From NCBI RefSeq assembly GCF_001571225.1, contig NZ_BCTJ01000040.1, positions 1 to 32,001 of the forward strand: 32,001 bases of DNA. Direction: 5' to 3'. Within the stretch, counting starts at the first letter, position 1. Every line of letters begins with the position of its first letter. This DNA is from Hydrogenophaga palleronii NBRC 102513. Lineage in GTDB: Bacteria; Pseudomonadota; Gammaproteobacteria; Burkholderiales; Burkholderiaceae_C. The translations under genes and the position numbers were made by a program. Below the pieces are notes generated by a model. That model searched no databases. It saw only the letters and a list, made by a program, of their open reading frames with translations, and was not told where the DNA came from. Shown here piece by piece: positions 22,793 to 31,372 of this stretch.

Positions 22793-23593
22793 ATGCCCGC
22801 CGCCCCACGACTGCTCGCGATCGAAACCAGCACCGACACCCTTTCGGTGGCCTTGGGCACGGGCGCGCCGGACGGCCCCCTGTGGCAACACAGCGGCCCG
22901 GGTGGCGCCATGGCGTCCACCACGCTGCTGCCGCTGGTGCGTCAACTGCTCGACGCCTCCGGCTGGGCCCTGTCCAGCCTGGACGCGGTGGTGTTCGGCC
23001 GCGGCCCGGGCTCCTTCACCGGTCTGCGCACCGCCTGTGCCGTGGCCCAGGGCCTGGCCTACGGCGCGCAGGACAGCGCCCGCCCCGAAGGCCTGCCGGT
23101 GTTGCCGGTGGACACGCTGCTGGCGCTGGCCGAAGAGACCCGCCACGCCCACCAGCAAGCCGGCGAGCCCGCCCCCGACGCCATCGCCGCGCTGCTCGAC
23201 GCGCGCATGGGCGAGCTCTACGTTGCGCTGTACAGCAACACCCCGGCCGGCCTGGTGCCGCTGTCGCCCGCGCAGCTGTGCGCACCGGCCGACCTGGCAG
23301 CCCACCTCGACGGCCAGCTGCGCGCCAGCCTGCCACCGGGTGCCACCGCACTGCTGGCCGGCAATGTGTTCGAGGCCTACGCCGCGGCACTCGCCGGCCT
23401 GCCCGGCCCCCGCCGCCCGGCCCTGCCCGGCGCCAATGCGCTGCTGCGCCTGGCACCCGCCCTGCTTGCCGCCGGCCACGGCCAGCGCGCCCACGACGCC
23501 CTGCCGCTGTACGTGCGCGACAAGGTCGCGCAGACCACCGACGAACGCGAACGGCAGCGCGTGGCCACGGCCACCGCGGCCACCGTTTCCTGA
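22793..23593 (+). CDS. tsaB: tRNA t6A biosynthesis protein TsaB
   Basis: This 266-aa actin/HSP70-fold protein supports the TsaD-TsaB-TsaE complex that attaches threonylcarbamoyl to A37 of tRNA. The N-terminus LLAIETSTDTLSVAL and the central VVFGRGPGSFTGLRTACAVAQGLAYG are diagnostic, and ALLDARMGELYVALY is also conserved. TsaB is not catalytic by itself. The start at 22793 fits the fold and is preceded by a -10 rather than by a ribosome site. It begins a three-gene run: rimI starts 10 bp after its stop and uracil-DNA glycosylase overlaps rimI. This order recurs in Burkholderiales, from memory. Confidence 0.95.
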   Translation: MPAAPRLLAIETSTDTLSVALGTGAPDGPLWQHSGPGGAMASTTLLPLVRQLLDASGWALSSLDAVVFGRGPGSFTGLRTACAVAQGLAYGAQDSARPEGLPVLPVDTLLALAEETRHAHQQAGEPAPDAIAALLDARMGELYVALYSNTPAGLVPLSPAQLCAPADLAAHLDGQLRASLPPGATALLAGNVFEAYAAALAGLPGPRRPALPGANALLRLAPALLAAGHGQRAHDALPLYVRDKVAQTTDERERQRVATATAATVS

Positions 23594-23603
23594 GGCCCGC
23601 GCC

Positions 23604-24248
23604 ATGGACCACTCGGTGAACGCCCTGCTCGGCGCCGTGGCCAACCGCCTGGCCCACCCGGACATCGCGCCGGCACAGCCCGCCTGGCCGGTGCCGGCCA
23701 CGCCGCGCCGCGCCACGGCAGCGGAACGCCGCATCCATTTCGCCACCATGACCGAGGCCGACCTCGACACGGTGCACGCGGTGGAAACCTCAGCCTACAC
23801 CCACCCCTGGTCGCGCAAGCACTTTCACGACTCGCTGCTGGCCGGCTACCCGGCCGTGATGCTGCTCGGCGAGCGCCTGCCCGGCGAGCGCCCACACCCC
23901 ACACGCAGCGACGACCGGCTGCCGCTGGGTTACCTGGTTGCCATGCCGGGCGTGGAAGAAGTGCACCTGCTCAACATCACCGTGGCGCCGGCCCACCAGC
24001 GCCAGGGCTGGGCGCGTTTCATGCTCGACGCCCTGGTGCTCTGGTCGCGTGGCCAGCAGGCGCAATGGCTGTGGCTGGAAGTGCGCCAGAGCAACCTGCC
24101 CGCGCGCCGGCTGTACGAGCAATACGGCTTCAACCAGGTCGGGCTGCGCAAGGCCTACTACCCGGCTGGCGCCCTGCAACGCGAGGACGCGGTGGTCATG
24201 AGCCTGAACCTGATCGCATCGGCACATACGCGGGAGGCGGCACCATGA
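23604..24248 (+). CDS. rimI: Ribosomal-protein alanine N-acetyltransferase RimI
   Basis: This 214-aa GNAT acetyltransferase is expected to acetylate the N-terminal alanine of ribosomal protein S18. The GNAT core (about 46-200) includes RIHFATMTEADLDTVHAVE, AYTHPWSRKHFHDSL, VEEVHLLNITVAPAHQRQGW with the acetyl-CoA loop, and LEVRQSNLPARRLYEQYGF. About 45 Ala/Pro-rich residues precede the core, longer than E. coli RimI (148 aa). The start at 23604 sits 10 bp after tsaB, with TGAGG overlapping its stop as ribosome site; an internal ATG at 23748 would give a conventional N-terminus and cannot be excluded. It overlaps the next gene by 4 bp (ATGA). Confidence 0.9.
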   Translation: MDHSVNALLGAVANRLAHPDIAPAQPAWPVPATPRRATAAERRIHFATMTEADLDTVHAVETSAYTHPWSRKHFHDSLLAGYPAVMLLGERLPGERPHPTRSDDRLPLGYLVAMPGVEEVHLLNITVAPAHQRQGWARFMLDALVLWSRGQQAQWLWLEVRQSNLPARRLYEQYGFNQVGLRKAYYPAGALQREDAVVMSLNLIASAHTREAAP

Positions 24249-25102
24249 GCGAAGCCGACACCTCCTTCGTGCCGCAACTCGACGCGCGCCAGCGCGCCAT
24301 GCTGGCCGAGATGGGCGTGCGCGTCTGGGCACCACGCCCGGTCGCGGCCACGGCACCAGCGCAGAACGAGACCGCCAAGGCAGCCGTTGCCGCGCCTGCC
24401 CCGGTGGTGGCACGCGCTGCGCCGGTCGCGCCCCCGGCCAGTGCGGCACCCGCACGCGCCGTCGCACCGGCGGCCCCGACCGTGGCCGCTCCGGTGGCGG
24501 ACGTGGCACAGGTGCCGCGCATCGCCGGCGTGGAGCTGATGGACTGGGCCACGCTGCGCGACACGGTGGCCGGCTGCACCGCCTGCGGCCTGTGCCAGGG
24601 ACGCAAGAACACGGTGTTCGGCGTCGGTGACCAACAGGCCGACTGGATGATCGTCGGCGAAGCCCCGGGCGAGAACGAAGACCGCCTGGGCGAACCCTTC
24701 GTGGGTGCGGCCGGCCAGTTGCTCGACAACATGCTGCGCGCCGTCGGCCGCAGCCGCAGCGGCCAGGGCGCGCAAGGCAGCTACATCGCCAACGTGATCA
24801 AGTGCCGCCCGCCCGCCAACCGCAACCCGCAGCCGGACGAAGTGGCGCGCTGCGAACCCTATCTGGCGCGCCAGGTGGCGCTGGTGCAGCCCAAGGTGAT
24901 CGTCGCCATGGGGCGCTTTGCGGTGCAGTCACTGCTGAAGACCAACGAACCCATCGGCCGCCTGCGCGGCAAGGTGCACCGCTACGAAGGCGTGCCGGTG
25001 ATCGTGTCCTACCACCCGGCCTACCTGCTGCGCACGCCGGGCGACAAGGCCAAGGCCTGGGCCGACCTGTGCCTGGCGATGGACACGCTGGAAAACGCCT
25101 GA
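24245..25102 (+). CDS. Family 4 uracil-DNA glycosylase
   Basis: This 285-aa DNA repair enzyme removes uracil from DNA. Residues about 35-90 are an Ala/Pro/Val-rich flexible linker. The catalytic domain (about 95-285) has the iron-sulfur cysteines in CTACGLC (Cys111, 114 and 117) with Cys187 (VIKCRPP) and Cys203 (ARCEPYL) as further candidates. The active-site GEAPGENEDRLGEPFVG and the DNA-binding VSYHPAYLLR are also seen. This is the 4Fe-4S family 4 type, distinct from E. coli Ung. The start overlaps rimI by ATGA, giving translational coupling. A tandem repeat begins 4 bp after the stop codon. Confidence 0.94.
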   Translation: MSEADTSFVPQLDARQRAMLAEMGVRVWAPRPVAATAPAQNETAKAAVAAPAPVVARAAPVAPPASAAPARAVAPAAPTVAAPVADVAQVPRIAGVELMDWATLRDTVAGCTACGLCQGRKNTVFGVGDQQADWMIVGEAPGENEDRLGEPFVGAAGQLLDNMLRAVGRSRSGQGAQGSYIANVIKCRPPANRNPQPDEVARCEPYLARQVALVQPKVIVAMGRFAVQSLLKTNEPIGRLRGKVHRYEGVPVIVSYHPAYLLRTPGDKAKAWADLCLAMDTLENA

Positions 25103-25105
25103 GCC

Positions 25106-25275
25106 GGGGCCACGAACCGGCGCCGGGCCGCCCCAAGCCGGATCAGCCCCCCGGGGGGGCAGCGACCCGCGCAACGGCGGAGCGTGGGGGCCACGGTCCG
25201 GCGCCGGGCCGCCCCAAGCCGGATCAGCCCCCTCGGGGGGCAGCGACCCGCGCAGCGGCGGAGCGTGGGGGCCAC
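25106..25275. repeat. Two tandem 81-bp GC-rich repeat units plus an 8-bp third start
   Basis: Units at 25106-25186 and 25187-25267 differ at only a few positions, and GGGGCCAC starts a third copy at 25268. Each unit holds a G/C hairpin (GCCCCC with GGGGGC) and ends GGAGCGTGGG. Related elements are scattered in Comamonadaceae genomes, usually between convergent genes, from memory; their role is unknown. The minus-strand DMT transporter gene ends inside the second unit (stop at 25224). Confidence 0.85.
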
Positions 25276-26135
25276 AACACCGAAGCAATCGCCACCATCA
25301 CCAGCACGATGGCAGCCCAGTCCTGCCAGTGCAGCACTTCCCCCAGCCACCAGGCACCGCTGAACACGCCGAGCACCGGGATGAACATCACCGACAACGT
25401 GGAAGCAATCGGCGGCAGCTCGCGCGCCAGCGACAGCCAGGCCACCTGCGCAAACGCAAACACCCCCAGCGCGTTGTAGACGATGGCCCACCAGATGCCG
25501 GTGCCGGGCCAGGCCCAGGCATCGCGTTCGAACAGCACCGAGAGCACGGTCATCCACACGGTGGTGATGGCGATCAGCCAGAACGAGATGGTCAGCGTGG
25601 GCTGCGGGATGCGGGTGCGGCGCAGCAGCTGCGTGCCCAGCGCCCAGGTCGCGGCGGCCACCAGCATCATCACCACACCCAGCGGCTTGCCCGAGAGCTG
25701 GGTCAGCTCGTGCCACAGCAGCAGGCCGACGCCGAGCGCGGCCGCCGCCACGCCGCCCCAGGCGCGCGCGCTCAGGCGCTGGCCGAACCACCAGGCGCCG
25801 GCCAGCGCGGAAAACACCGGCATGGTGTAGCCCAGGATGGCCGAGCGCCCGCTGGACAGGGTCTGGATCGCCAGGATCGCCAGCGTGTGCCAGAACAGCA
25901 TGTTCAGCACCGTGAGCAAGGCCAGCTCGGGCCAGTGCTCGCGCGGGATGCGAAACGGCACGCGCCGCCGCCACAGCACCAGGGCCAGCACCGGCAGCCC
26001 CAGCCACATGCAGATGGTGCGGAAGGTCAGCGGCGGGAAACCGGTGACGCCGTACTTCATGATCGGCCAGTTGATGCCCCAGACCAGGGTGACGAGAACG
26101 AGCAGAACCAGTTGCTGTCGGGTGAGTGCGTGCAT
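25224..26135 (-). CDS. EamA/DMT-family membrane transporter
   Basis: This 303-aa protein has ten hydrophobic helices in two EamA halves; conserved parts include LVLVTLVWGINWPIMKYG near the start and SSGRSAILGYTMPVFSALAGAWWFGQRL. DMT exporters of this kind move amino acids or other metabolites out of the cell; the substrate cannot be told. The last residues (WPPRSAAARVAAPRGG) are encoded by the 81-bp repeat, so the natural C-terminus has been replaced or extended by the repeat. On the minus strand TAAGAT (26148-26143) ends 7 nt before the ATG and no ribosome site is present, suggesting a leaderless mRNA. Divergent from pyrF, 86 bp apart. Confidence 0.88.
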   Translation of the reverse strand: MHALTRQQLVLLVLVTLVWGINWPIMKYGVTGFPPLTFRTICMWLGLPVLALVLWRRRVPFRIPREHWPELALLTVLNMLFWHTLAILAIQTLSSGRSAILGYTMPVFSALAGAWWFGQRLSARAWGGVAAAALGVGLLLWHELTQLSGKPLGVVMMLVAAATWALGTQLLRRTRIPQPTLTISFWLIAITTVWMTVLSVLFERDAWAWPGTGIWWAIVYNALGVFAFAQVAWLSLARELPPIASTLSVMFIPVLGVFSGAWWLGEVLHWQDWAAIVLVMVAIASVLWPPRSAAARVAAPRGG

Positions 26136-26142
26136 GGCGGCG

Positions 26143-26148
26143 ATCTTA
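26143..26148 (-). promoter_or_regulatory. DMT transporter -10 candidate
   Basis: TAAGAT on the minus strand lies 7 nt before the transporter ATG, placing the likely transcription start at or next to the start codon. No -35 of quality is visible. Confidence 0.4.
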
Positions 26149-26208
26149 GGTGGGCGCGCACGCCGGCGCCGTCGCGGGCCGGCCAGAACCTTGCGGCGGG
26201 CCGCCAAC

Positions 26209-26214
26209 TAAAAT
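26209..26214 (+). promoter_or_regulatory. pyrF -10 candidate
   Basis: TAAAAT ends 7 nt before the pyrF ATG, with CCCCGCC between and no ribosome binding site. This predicts a leaderless or nearly leaderless transcript. The divergent DMT gene has the same layout on the other side of the spacer. Confidence 0.45.
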
Positions 26215-26221
26215 CCCCGCC

Positions 26222-27061
26222 ATGACCTTTCTCGACATGCTGCGCGACGCCGAGCGCCTGAACCGTTCCCTGTTGTGCGTGGGCCTGGACCCCGATCCCG
26301 CCCGTTTCCCGGCGCACCTGAAGAACGACGCCAGCCGCATCTACGACTTCTGCGCCGCCATCGTCGACGCCACGGCCGACACCGCCATCGCCTTCAAGCC
26401 ACAGATCGCCTACTTCGCCGCCCACCGCGCCGAGGCCCAGCTGGAGCGCCTGATGGCCCACATGCGCAGCGTGGCACCGCAGGTGCCGGTGATCCTGGAC
26501 GCCAAGCGCGGCGACATCGGCAGCACCGCGCAGCAGTACGCCATCGAAGCCTTCGAGCGTTACGGTGCCGACGCCGTCACGCTCTCGCCCTTCATGGGTT
26601 TCGACTCGGTGCAGCCCTACCTGCAGTACCACGGCAAGGGCGCCTTCCTGCTCTGCCGCACCTCCAACCCCGGCGGCGACGACCTGCAGAACCAGCGCCT
26701 GGCCTCGGTGGACGGCCAGCCGCTGCTGTACGAACACGTGGCGCGCCTGGCGCAAGGACCGTGGAACCTGAACGGCCAGCTCGGCCTGGTGGTGGGCGCC
26801 ACCTACCCGGCCGAAATCGAGCGCGTGCGCGCACTCGCGCCCACCCTGCCCCTGCTGATTCCGGGCGTGGGTGCCCAGGGCGGCGACGCCGTGGCCACCG
26901 TGAAAGCCGGCCTGCGCACGCAGGGTGACGCCACCACCGGCCCGATCATCGTGAACTCCTCGCGCGCCATCCTGTACGCCTCCGGCGACGCCGACTTTGC
27001 CGACGCGGCCCGGCGCGTGGCGCTCAAAACCCGAGACGATTTGCAGCAGGCGCGCAGCTGA
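26222..27061 (+). CDS. pyrF: Orotidine 5'-phosphate decarboxylase
   Basis: This 279-aa enzyme decarboxylates OMP to UMP, the last step of de novo pyrimidine synthesis. It is the longer type 2 form, recognised by [25 protein letters not shown], the catalytic [13 protein letters not shown] and [13 protein letters not shown], with [11 protein letters not shown] near the end. The start at 26222 is the only good one; there is no ribosome site and a -10 hexamer lies 7 nt upstream. It appears monocistronic, with 158 bp to the next gene. Confidence 0.97.
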   Translation: MTFLDMLRDAERLNRSLLCVGLDPDPARFPAHLKNDASRIYDFCAAIVDATADTAIAFKPQIAYFAAHRAEAQLERLMAHMRSVAPQVPVILDAKRGDIGSTAQQYAIEAFERYGADAVTLSPFMGFDSVQPYLQYHGKGAFLLCRTSNPGGDDLQNQRLASVDGQPLLYEHVARLAQGPWNLNGQLGLVVGATYPAEIERVRALAPTLPLLIPGVGAQGGDAVATVKAGLRTQGDATTGPIIVNSSRAILYASGDADFADAARRVALKTRDDLQQARS

Positions 27062-27135
27062 ATTTCGACGGATGGTGGTCCGTATACCCCTGGACGGTAT
27101 GCGCATCCGGCGGCGGCCGCGGCGGCACCACAGCG

Positions 27136-27186
27136 AGGTGTAACACCTTGAAATTCGCGCCCCGGGCCTGACGGCAGCTTCCTACA
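27136..27186 (+). promoter_or_regulatory. Palindrome and TCCTACA heptamer upstream of the DUF1800 gene
   Basis: The 158-bp spacer holds a perfect 6-1-6 inverted repeat AGGTGT-A-ACACCT (27136-27148), followed by TTGAAA. A TCCTACA (27180-27186) also occurs; at the 4-bp spacing its other half is TGACGGC (4 of 7 positions), so it is a weak seventh copy of the dyad. TACACT within it could be a -10 instead. Evidence is thin. Confidence 0.3.
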
Positions 27187-27219
27187 CTCGCGCTCGACGA
27201 GTCGAGGAGGAATCGCCAG

Positions 27220-29082
27220 ATGGACATTGACGCACCTGAAAAAACCGCCGGCGTGGGCAGCATGATCGCCCCGCAACACGAGCCGGCCACCGCAGCCGAC
27301 ACCGAAGACACCAAGCCCTTGCACGCGCTGACCCCGCTGGCAGCCGCTGCCTTGCTGGCCGCTTGCGGCGGCGGCAGTGGTGGTGGCGGCGGCGATGGTG
27401 GCAACGCGCCACCGGCCACCGGCACGGTGAACTTTCCCACGGCAGGCTTCACACACCCCAGCGCCTCCACCGACGCGGAGGCGGCGCGCTTTCTGCAGCA
27501 GGCGCAGTTCTCGTCCAACAAGGAAGAGATTGCCGAACTGCGTGGCACCAGCTACGCGCAATGGCTGGCCAACCAGTTCGTGCGTTACCAGGGCATCACC
27601 GGCTGGAACTGGCTGGAGGCGCGCGGTTACGGCGTGGTCGACAGCAATAACTATTTCTTCAACCACTACCCGGCCGACTTCATGATCTGGAGCCAGCTGC
27701 TGAGCGGCCCGGACATGATGCGCAAGCGCATCGCACTGGCGCTGTCCGAGTTCTTCGTCAGCTCGCTCACCTCGGCCGAGTTCACCTGGCGCGCCCATGC
27801 CTACGCGAGCTGGTGGGACACGCTGGCGCGCAACGCCTTCGGCAACTACCGCCAGTTGCTGGAAGAGGTGACCCTGCACCCGGCCATGGGGTATTTCCTC
27901 AACACCAAGGGCAACCAGAAAGAGAACAACAACGGCCGCGTGCCCGATGAGAACTACGCCCGCGAGGTGATGCAGCTCTTCACCATCGGCGTCTACGAAC
28001 TCAACCTCGACGGCAGCGTCAAGACCAACGGCGGCCAGCCGGTGGAGAGCTACACCCAGGCCGACGTGACCGGCCTGGCGCGCGTGTTCACGGGTTACGA
28101 CTTCGACACCTCCGACGGTGTGCGCCACACACCGGTGGGTCAGAACTACACCATCGAGTCGCGCGCGTTCGCGGGCAAACGCATGTCGTTCAACGCCAAC
28201 CGGCACTCCAACCTGGAAGCGCGTTTTCTCGGCACCACGGTGCCGGCCAACACGCCGGGTGCGGCGGCGCTGAAGATGGCGCTGGACACGCTGTTCAACC
28301 ACCCCAACGCGGGGCCCTTCTTCGCGCGCCAGATGATCCAGCGGCTGGTGACCAGCAACCCCAGCCCGGCCTACGTGGCCCGCGTCGCGGCCCGCTTCAA
28401 CGACAACGGTGCCGGCGAACGTGGCGACCTCAAGGCGGTGTGGTCCGCCATCCTGCTCGACGACGAAGCGCGCGGCCCGCAGTCATTGCAGAGCACCACC
28501 TTCGGCAAGCTGCGTGAACCCATGCTGCGTTTCATCCAGTGGGCGCGCACCTTTGGCGCCACCTCGGCGGCCGGCAGCTGGAAGATCTTCGATCTTGGCG
28601 GCACCGCCGATGCCCTGGGCCAGAGCCCCTTGCGCGCGCCCTCTGTGTTCAACTTCTTCCGCCCGGGTTATGTGCCGCCGGGCACGACGCTCTCGCCGAC
28701 AGGCGCCACCGCACCCGAGTTCCAGCTGGTCAACGAGACCACGGTGGGCGGTTACCTGAACTTCATGCAGCGCACGATCGAGCGCGGCATCCACTGCCCC
28801 AACCCGGCGGTGCCGCAAGCCGCGTGGGACGCCTACGCCTACGACGTGCAGGCCAACTACACACCCGAGCTCGCGCTGGTGGCCGACGCCAATGCACTCG
28901 TCAACCACGTGTGCCTGGTGCTGGCGGCAGACCAGATCTCGGGCGCATCGCGCACGCTGATGGTCAACGCACTCAACGCCACCAACGTCACCACCGCCAG
29001 CGACATCACCGTCAAACGGCGGCGGGTCTGGGCCGCCATCCTGATGGTGATGGCCTGCCCCGAATACCTGATCCAGAAATAA
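27220..29082 (+). CDS. DUF1800 protein, probable exported lipoprotein
   Basis: The product is 620 aa. An unusual 32-residue polar N-region precedes a hydrophobic segment ending LLAAC (Cys49) and a Gly/Asp-rich linker, then the DUF1800 body (about 80-615) with ARFLQQAQFSSNKEEI, MRKRIALALSEFFVSS, NENYAREVMQLF-like NYAREVMQLFTIGVYEL, and SPLRAPSVFNFFRPGY. DUF1800 has no proven function. It is nearly always paired with DUF1501, as here. GAGGAGG gives a strong ribosome site 7 nt before the ATG, so the long N-region appears genuine; Met15 is an alternative. If Cys49 is lipidated the protein faces the periplasm or the surface. Confidence 0.87.
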   Translation: MDIDAPEKTAGVGSMIAPQHEPATAADTEDTKPLHALTPLAAAALLAACGGGSGGGGGDGGNAPPATGTVNFPTAGFTHPSASTDAEAARFLQQAQFSSNKEEIAELRGTSYAQWLANQFVRYQGITGWNWLEARGYGVVDSNNYFFNHYPADFMIWSQLLSGPDMMRKRIALALSEFFVSSLTSAEFTWRAHAYASWWDTLARNAFGNYRQLLEEVTLHPAMGYFLNTKGNQKENNNGRVPDENYAREVMQLFTIGVYELNLDGSVKTNGGQPVESYTQADVTGLARVFTGYDFDTSDGVRHTPVGQNYTIESRAFAGKRMSFNANRHSNLEARFLGTTVPANTPGAAALKMALDTLFNHPNAGPFFARQMIQRLVTSNPSPAYVARVAARFNDNGAGERGDLKAVWSAILLDDEARGPQSLQSTTFGKLREPMLRFIQWARTFGATSAAGSWKIFDLGGTADALGQSPLRAPSVFNFFRPGYVPPGTTLSPTGATAPEFQLVNETTVGGYLNFMQRTIERGIHCPNPAVPQAAWDAYAYDVQANYTPELALVADANALVNHVCLVLAADQISGASRTLMVNALNATNVTTASDITVKRRRVWAAILMVMACPEYLIQK

Positions 29083-29096
29083 GCAAGGGGCCCAGC

Positions 29097-30551
29097 ATGC
29101 ACCTCATCCAGCCCCAACTGCACACGCGCCGCGCCTTCCTGCGCCGCGCCGGCCAGCTCGCCTTCACCGGCGCGGCCCTGCCCACCGCCCTGAACCTCGC
29201 CGCCATGGGCGAGGCAGCGGCCTTCAACGCCACCGACTACAAGGCCCTGGTCTGCATCTTCCTCAACGGCGGCAACGACTACGCCAACACCGTCGTCAAC
29301 TACGACAGCAGCAGCCACCAGCAGTACAGCACGGTGCGCGGCAACATCGCGCTGGCGCAGGCCGCGCTCACGCCCACGCTGCTCACGCCCGACGTGATCC
29401 TGCCCGGCGGCAAGCAGTACGCGCTGCACCCGGCCATGACCGGCCTGGCCCGCGTGTTCCACGAAGGCAAGGCGGCGGTGCAGCTCAACGTGGGCCCGCT
29501 GGTGGTGCCGCTCACGCGCCAGCAGTACCTGGGCAGCAACCGCACGCTCTACCCGCTGCCACCCAAGCTGTTCTCGCACAACGACCAGCAGTCGGTCTGG
29601 CAGTCTTCGCAGCCCGAAGGCGCCACCACCGGCTGGGGCGGCCACCTCGGTGACCTCGCCATCGGCGCCAACGCCAACGGCACCTCGCTGTTCACCTGCA
29701 TCTCCGTCACCGGCAACACGGTCTTCCTGTCGGGCGACACCGCACTGTCCTACCAGGTCGGCAGCGGCGGCCCGGTCAAGATCAACAGCCTGACCGACAA
29801 CTCGGTCTACAACTCGCAGGCGGTGAAAGCGGCCATGATGGCGCTCTCGATGCAGGAACGCGACCACGTGCTGGAGAAGGAATACAACCTCGTCACCAGC
29901 CGCGCCCATGGTGCTTACCAGCAGATCTCGGGCGCGCTGGCCGACTTCCCGGCCGACGATGCGCGCTTCAACCGCTTCTTCACCAACGGCAACAGCCTCG
30001 CCGGCCAGCTCAAGATGGTCGCGCGCCTGATCGCCGCCCAGGCCAAGATGCAGACCAAGCGCCAGGTGTTCTTCGTCTCCATGGGCGGCTTCGACCTGCA
30101 CGACAACCTGCTCAACGGCCAGAACACGCTGATGGAGCGCCTGAGCGCAGCCCTGACCGCGTTCTACGACACCACGGCCGCGCTCGGCGTGGCCGACAAG
30201 GTCACGGCCTTCACCGCCTCCGACTTCGGCCGCACGCTGACCTCCAACGGCGACGGCTCCGACCACGGCTGGGGCAGCCACCACTTCATGGTGGGCGGCG
30301 CGGTGCAGGGCAAGGCCTTCTACGGCAAGGCCCCGCCGGTGAGCGTGACCAACTCCACCACCGACACCAACGACCAGTGGCACGTGGGCCAGGGCCGCCT
30401 GCTGCCGAGCACCTCGGTCGACCAGTACGCCGGCACGCTGGCGCGCTGGTTCGGCGTGGAGAACTCCGAGTTGAACGGCATCCTGCCCAACCTGCGCAAC
30501 TTCGACAACGCCGACTACCCGAGGAACCTCGGCTTCATGCGCATGGCGTGA
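29097..30551 (+). CDS. DUF1501 protein with twin-arginine signal
   Basis: This 484-aa protein starts with a Tat signal: [10 protein letters not shown] (Arg11-Arg12), then [16 protein letters not shown]. The body has the DUF1501 marks [38 protein letters not shown] and, toward the C-terminus, [36 protein letters not shown] and [11 protein letters not shown]. The domain is related to sulfatases and alkaline phosphatases; the Asp/His-rich C-terminal motifs could bind metal. Tat export implies folding, perhaps with a cofactor, before secretion. The gene begins 14 bp after the DUF1800 gene with AAGGGG as ribosome site, so the two are co-expressed. Function unknown. Confidence 0.9.
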   Translation: MHLIQPQLHTRRAFLRRAGQLAFTGAALPTALNLAAMGEAAAFNATDYKALVCIFLNGGNDYANTVVNYDSSSHQQYSTVRGNIALAQAALTPTLLTPDVILPGGKQYALHPAMTGLARVFHEGKAAVQLNVGPLVVPLTRQQYLGSNRTLYPLPPKLFSHNDQQSVWQSSQPEGATTGWGGHLGDLAIGANANGTSLFTCISVTGNTVFLSGDTALSYQVGSGGPVKINSLTDNSVYNSQAVKAAMMALSMQERDHVLEKEYNLVTSRAHGAYQQISGALADFPADDARFNRFFTNGNSLAGQLKMVARLIAAQAKMQTKRQVFFVSMGGFDLHDNLLNGQNTLMERLSAALTAFYDTTAALGVADKVTAFTASDFGRTLTSNGDGSDHGWGSHHFMVGGAVQGKAFYGKAPPVSVTNSTTDTNDQWHVGQGRLLPSTSVDQYAGTLARWFGVENSELNGILPNLRNFDNADYPRNLGFMRMA

Positions 30552-30558
30552 CGGCAGG

Positions 30559-30585
30559 ACGCCGGTGCCTCGCCGCACCGGTGTT
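30559..30585 (+). terminator. Stem-loop after the DUF1501 gene
   Basis: ACGCCGGTGC (30559-30568) pairs with GCACCGGTGT (30575-30584), one G-T pair, six-nt loop. It begins 8 nt after the stop codon. Only two T follow, so it is a weak or non-canonical terminator. Confidence 0.5.
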
Positions 30586-30618
30586 GCCGAGCGGACAGCC
30601 ATGGCGGCACAGCCTCAC

Positions 30619-30624
30619 TAAGAT
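30619..30624 (+). promoter_or_regulatory. -10 candidate for the glutathione transferase pair
   Basis: TAAGAT lies 28 nt before the first GST start; it overlaps an in-frame ATG at 30623, which argues that the real start is at 30653. Confidence 0.3.
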
Positions 30625-30652
30625 GGCCCCCTCTTCTCCAGCGGGCCTCAGC

Positions 30653-31372
30653 ATGATCGACCTCTACACCGCCGCCACGCCCAATGGGCACAAGGTGTCC
30701 ATCGCGCTCGAAGAGCTCGGCCTGCCCTACACGCTCCAGGTGCTCAAGCTGAGCGAGGGCGAGCAGAAGCTGCCGGGCTTTCTCGCCATCAACCCGAACG
30801 GCCGCATCCCGGCCATCGTCGACCACGCGGCCGACGGGTTTGCGGTGTTCGAGTCCGGCGCCTGCCTGGTTTACCTGGCCGAGAAAACCGGCCAGCTGAT
30901 GCCCACCGACGTGAAGGGCCGCTCGCGCGTGATGCAGTGGCTGATGTTCCAGATGGGCGGGGTCGGCCCCATGATGGGCCAGGCCAACGTGTTCTTCCGC
31001 TACTTCCCCGTGAAGATCCCGGCCGCCATCGAGCGGTACCAGGGCGAGTGCAAGCGCCTGTTCCGCGTGCTCGACGGCCACCTGGCACAACACGAATTCC
31101 TGGCCGGCGACTACTCCATCGCCGACATCGCCAACTGGGCCTGGGTGCGCACGCACCGCTGGTCGGGCGTGGACATCGACGACCTGCCGCACCTCAAGCG
31201 CTGGCGCGATGCGATCCGCGCACGCCCCGCGGTGCAGCGCGGCATCGAACGGCCGGCGTCCACCATGGACCTGTCGCGCGACGGCGATACCGCCGCCCAG
31301 CGTTTTGCCGAAGACGCGCGCCGCCTGATGGAAACCGGCCAGAGCCTCAAGGCCGGCGGGGACCAGGCATGA
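30653..31372 (+). CDS. Glutathione S-transferase family protein, YfcG/Ure2p-like
   Basis: This 239-aa protein has an N-terminal thioredoxin-like GST domain (1-80: [23 protein letters not shown], then [11 protein letters not shown], then [15 protein letters not shown]) and a helical C-terminal domain (about 88-205) with [16 protein letters not shown]. The TPNGHKVSI start is typical of the YfcG/YghU/Ure2p-like class, which act as disulfide reductases using glutathione rather than as classical conjugating enzymes. A catalytic Thr or Asn near residues 9-11 is likely, by family. A further 30-residue C-terminal tail is present. The stop overlaps the next GST start by 4 bp. Confidence 0.9.
   Translation: MIDLYTAATPNGHKVSIALEELGLPYTLQVLKLSEGEQKLPGFLAINPNGRIPAIVDHAADGFAVFESGACLVYLAEKTGQLMPTDVKGRSRVMQWLMFQMGGVGPMMGQANVFFRYFPVKIPAAIERYQGECKRLFRVLDGHLAQHEFLAGDYSIADIANWAWVRTHRWSGVDIDDLPHLKRWRDAIRARPAVQRGIERPASTMDLSRDGDTAAQRFAEDARRLMETGQSLKAGGDQA

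Noticed and set aside
24350..24510. Ala/Pro/Val-rich stretch in the uracil-DNA glycosylase as a frameshift or inserted repeat
   Set aside because: Such low-complexity linkers before the catalytic domain are common in family 4 enzymes of GC-rich proteobacteria, and the frame is continuous.
25000..29760. TCCTACC occurrences near 25009 and 29747 as further dyad copies
   Set aside because: They lie inside coding sequence as Ser-Tyr codons, lack the final A and have no second half.
28857..30602. 581-codon minus-strand frame opposite the DUF1501 gene
   Set aside because: Shadow of codon bias; Val/Gly/His/Arg-rich with no domain.
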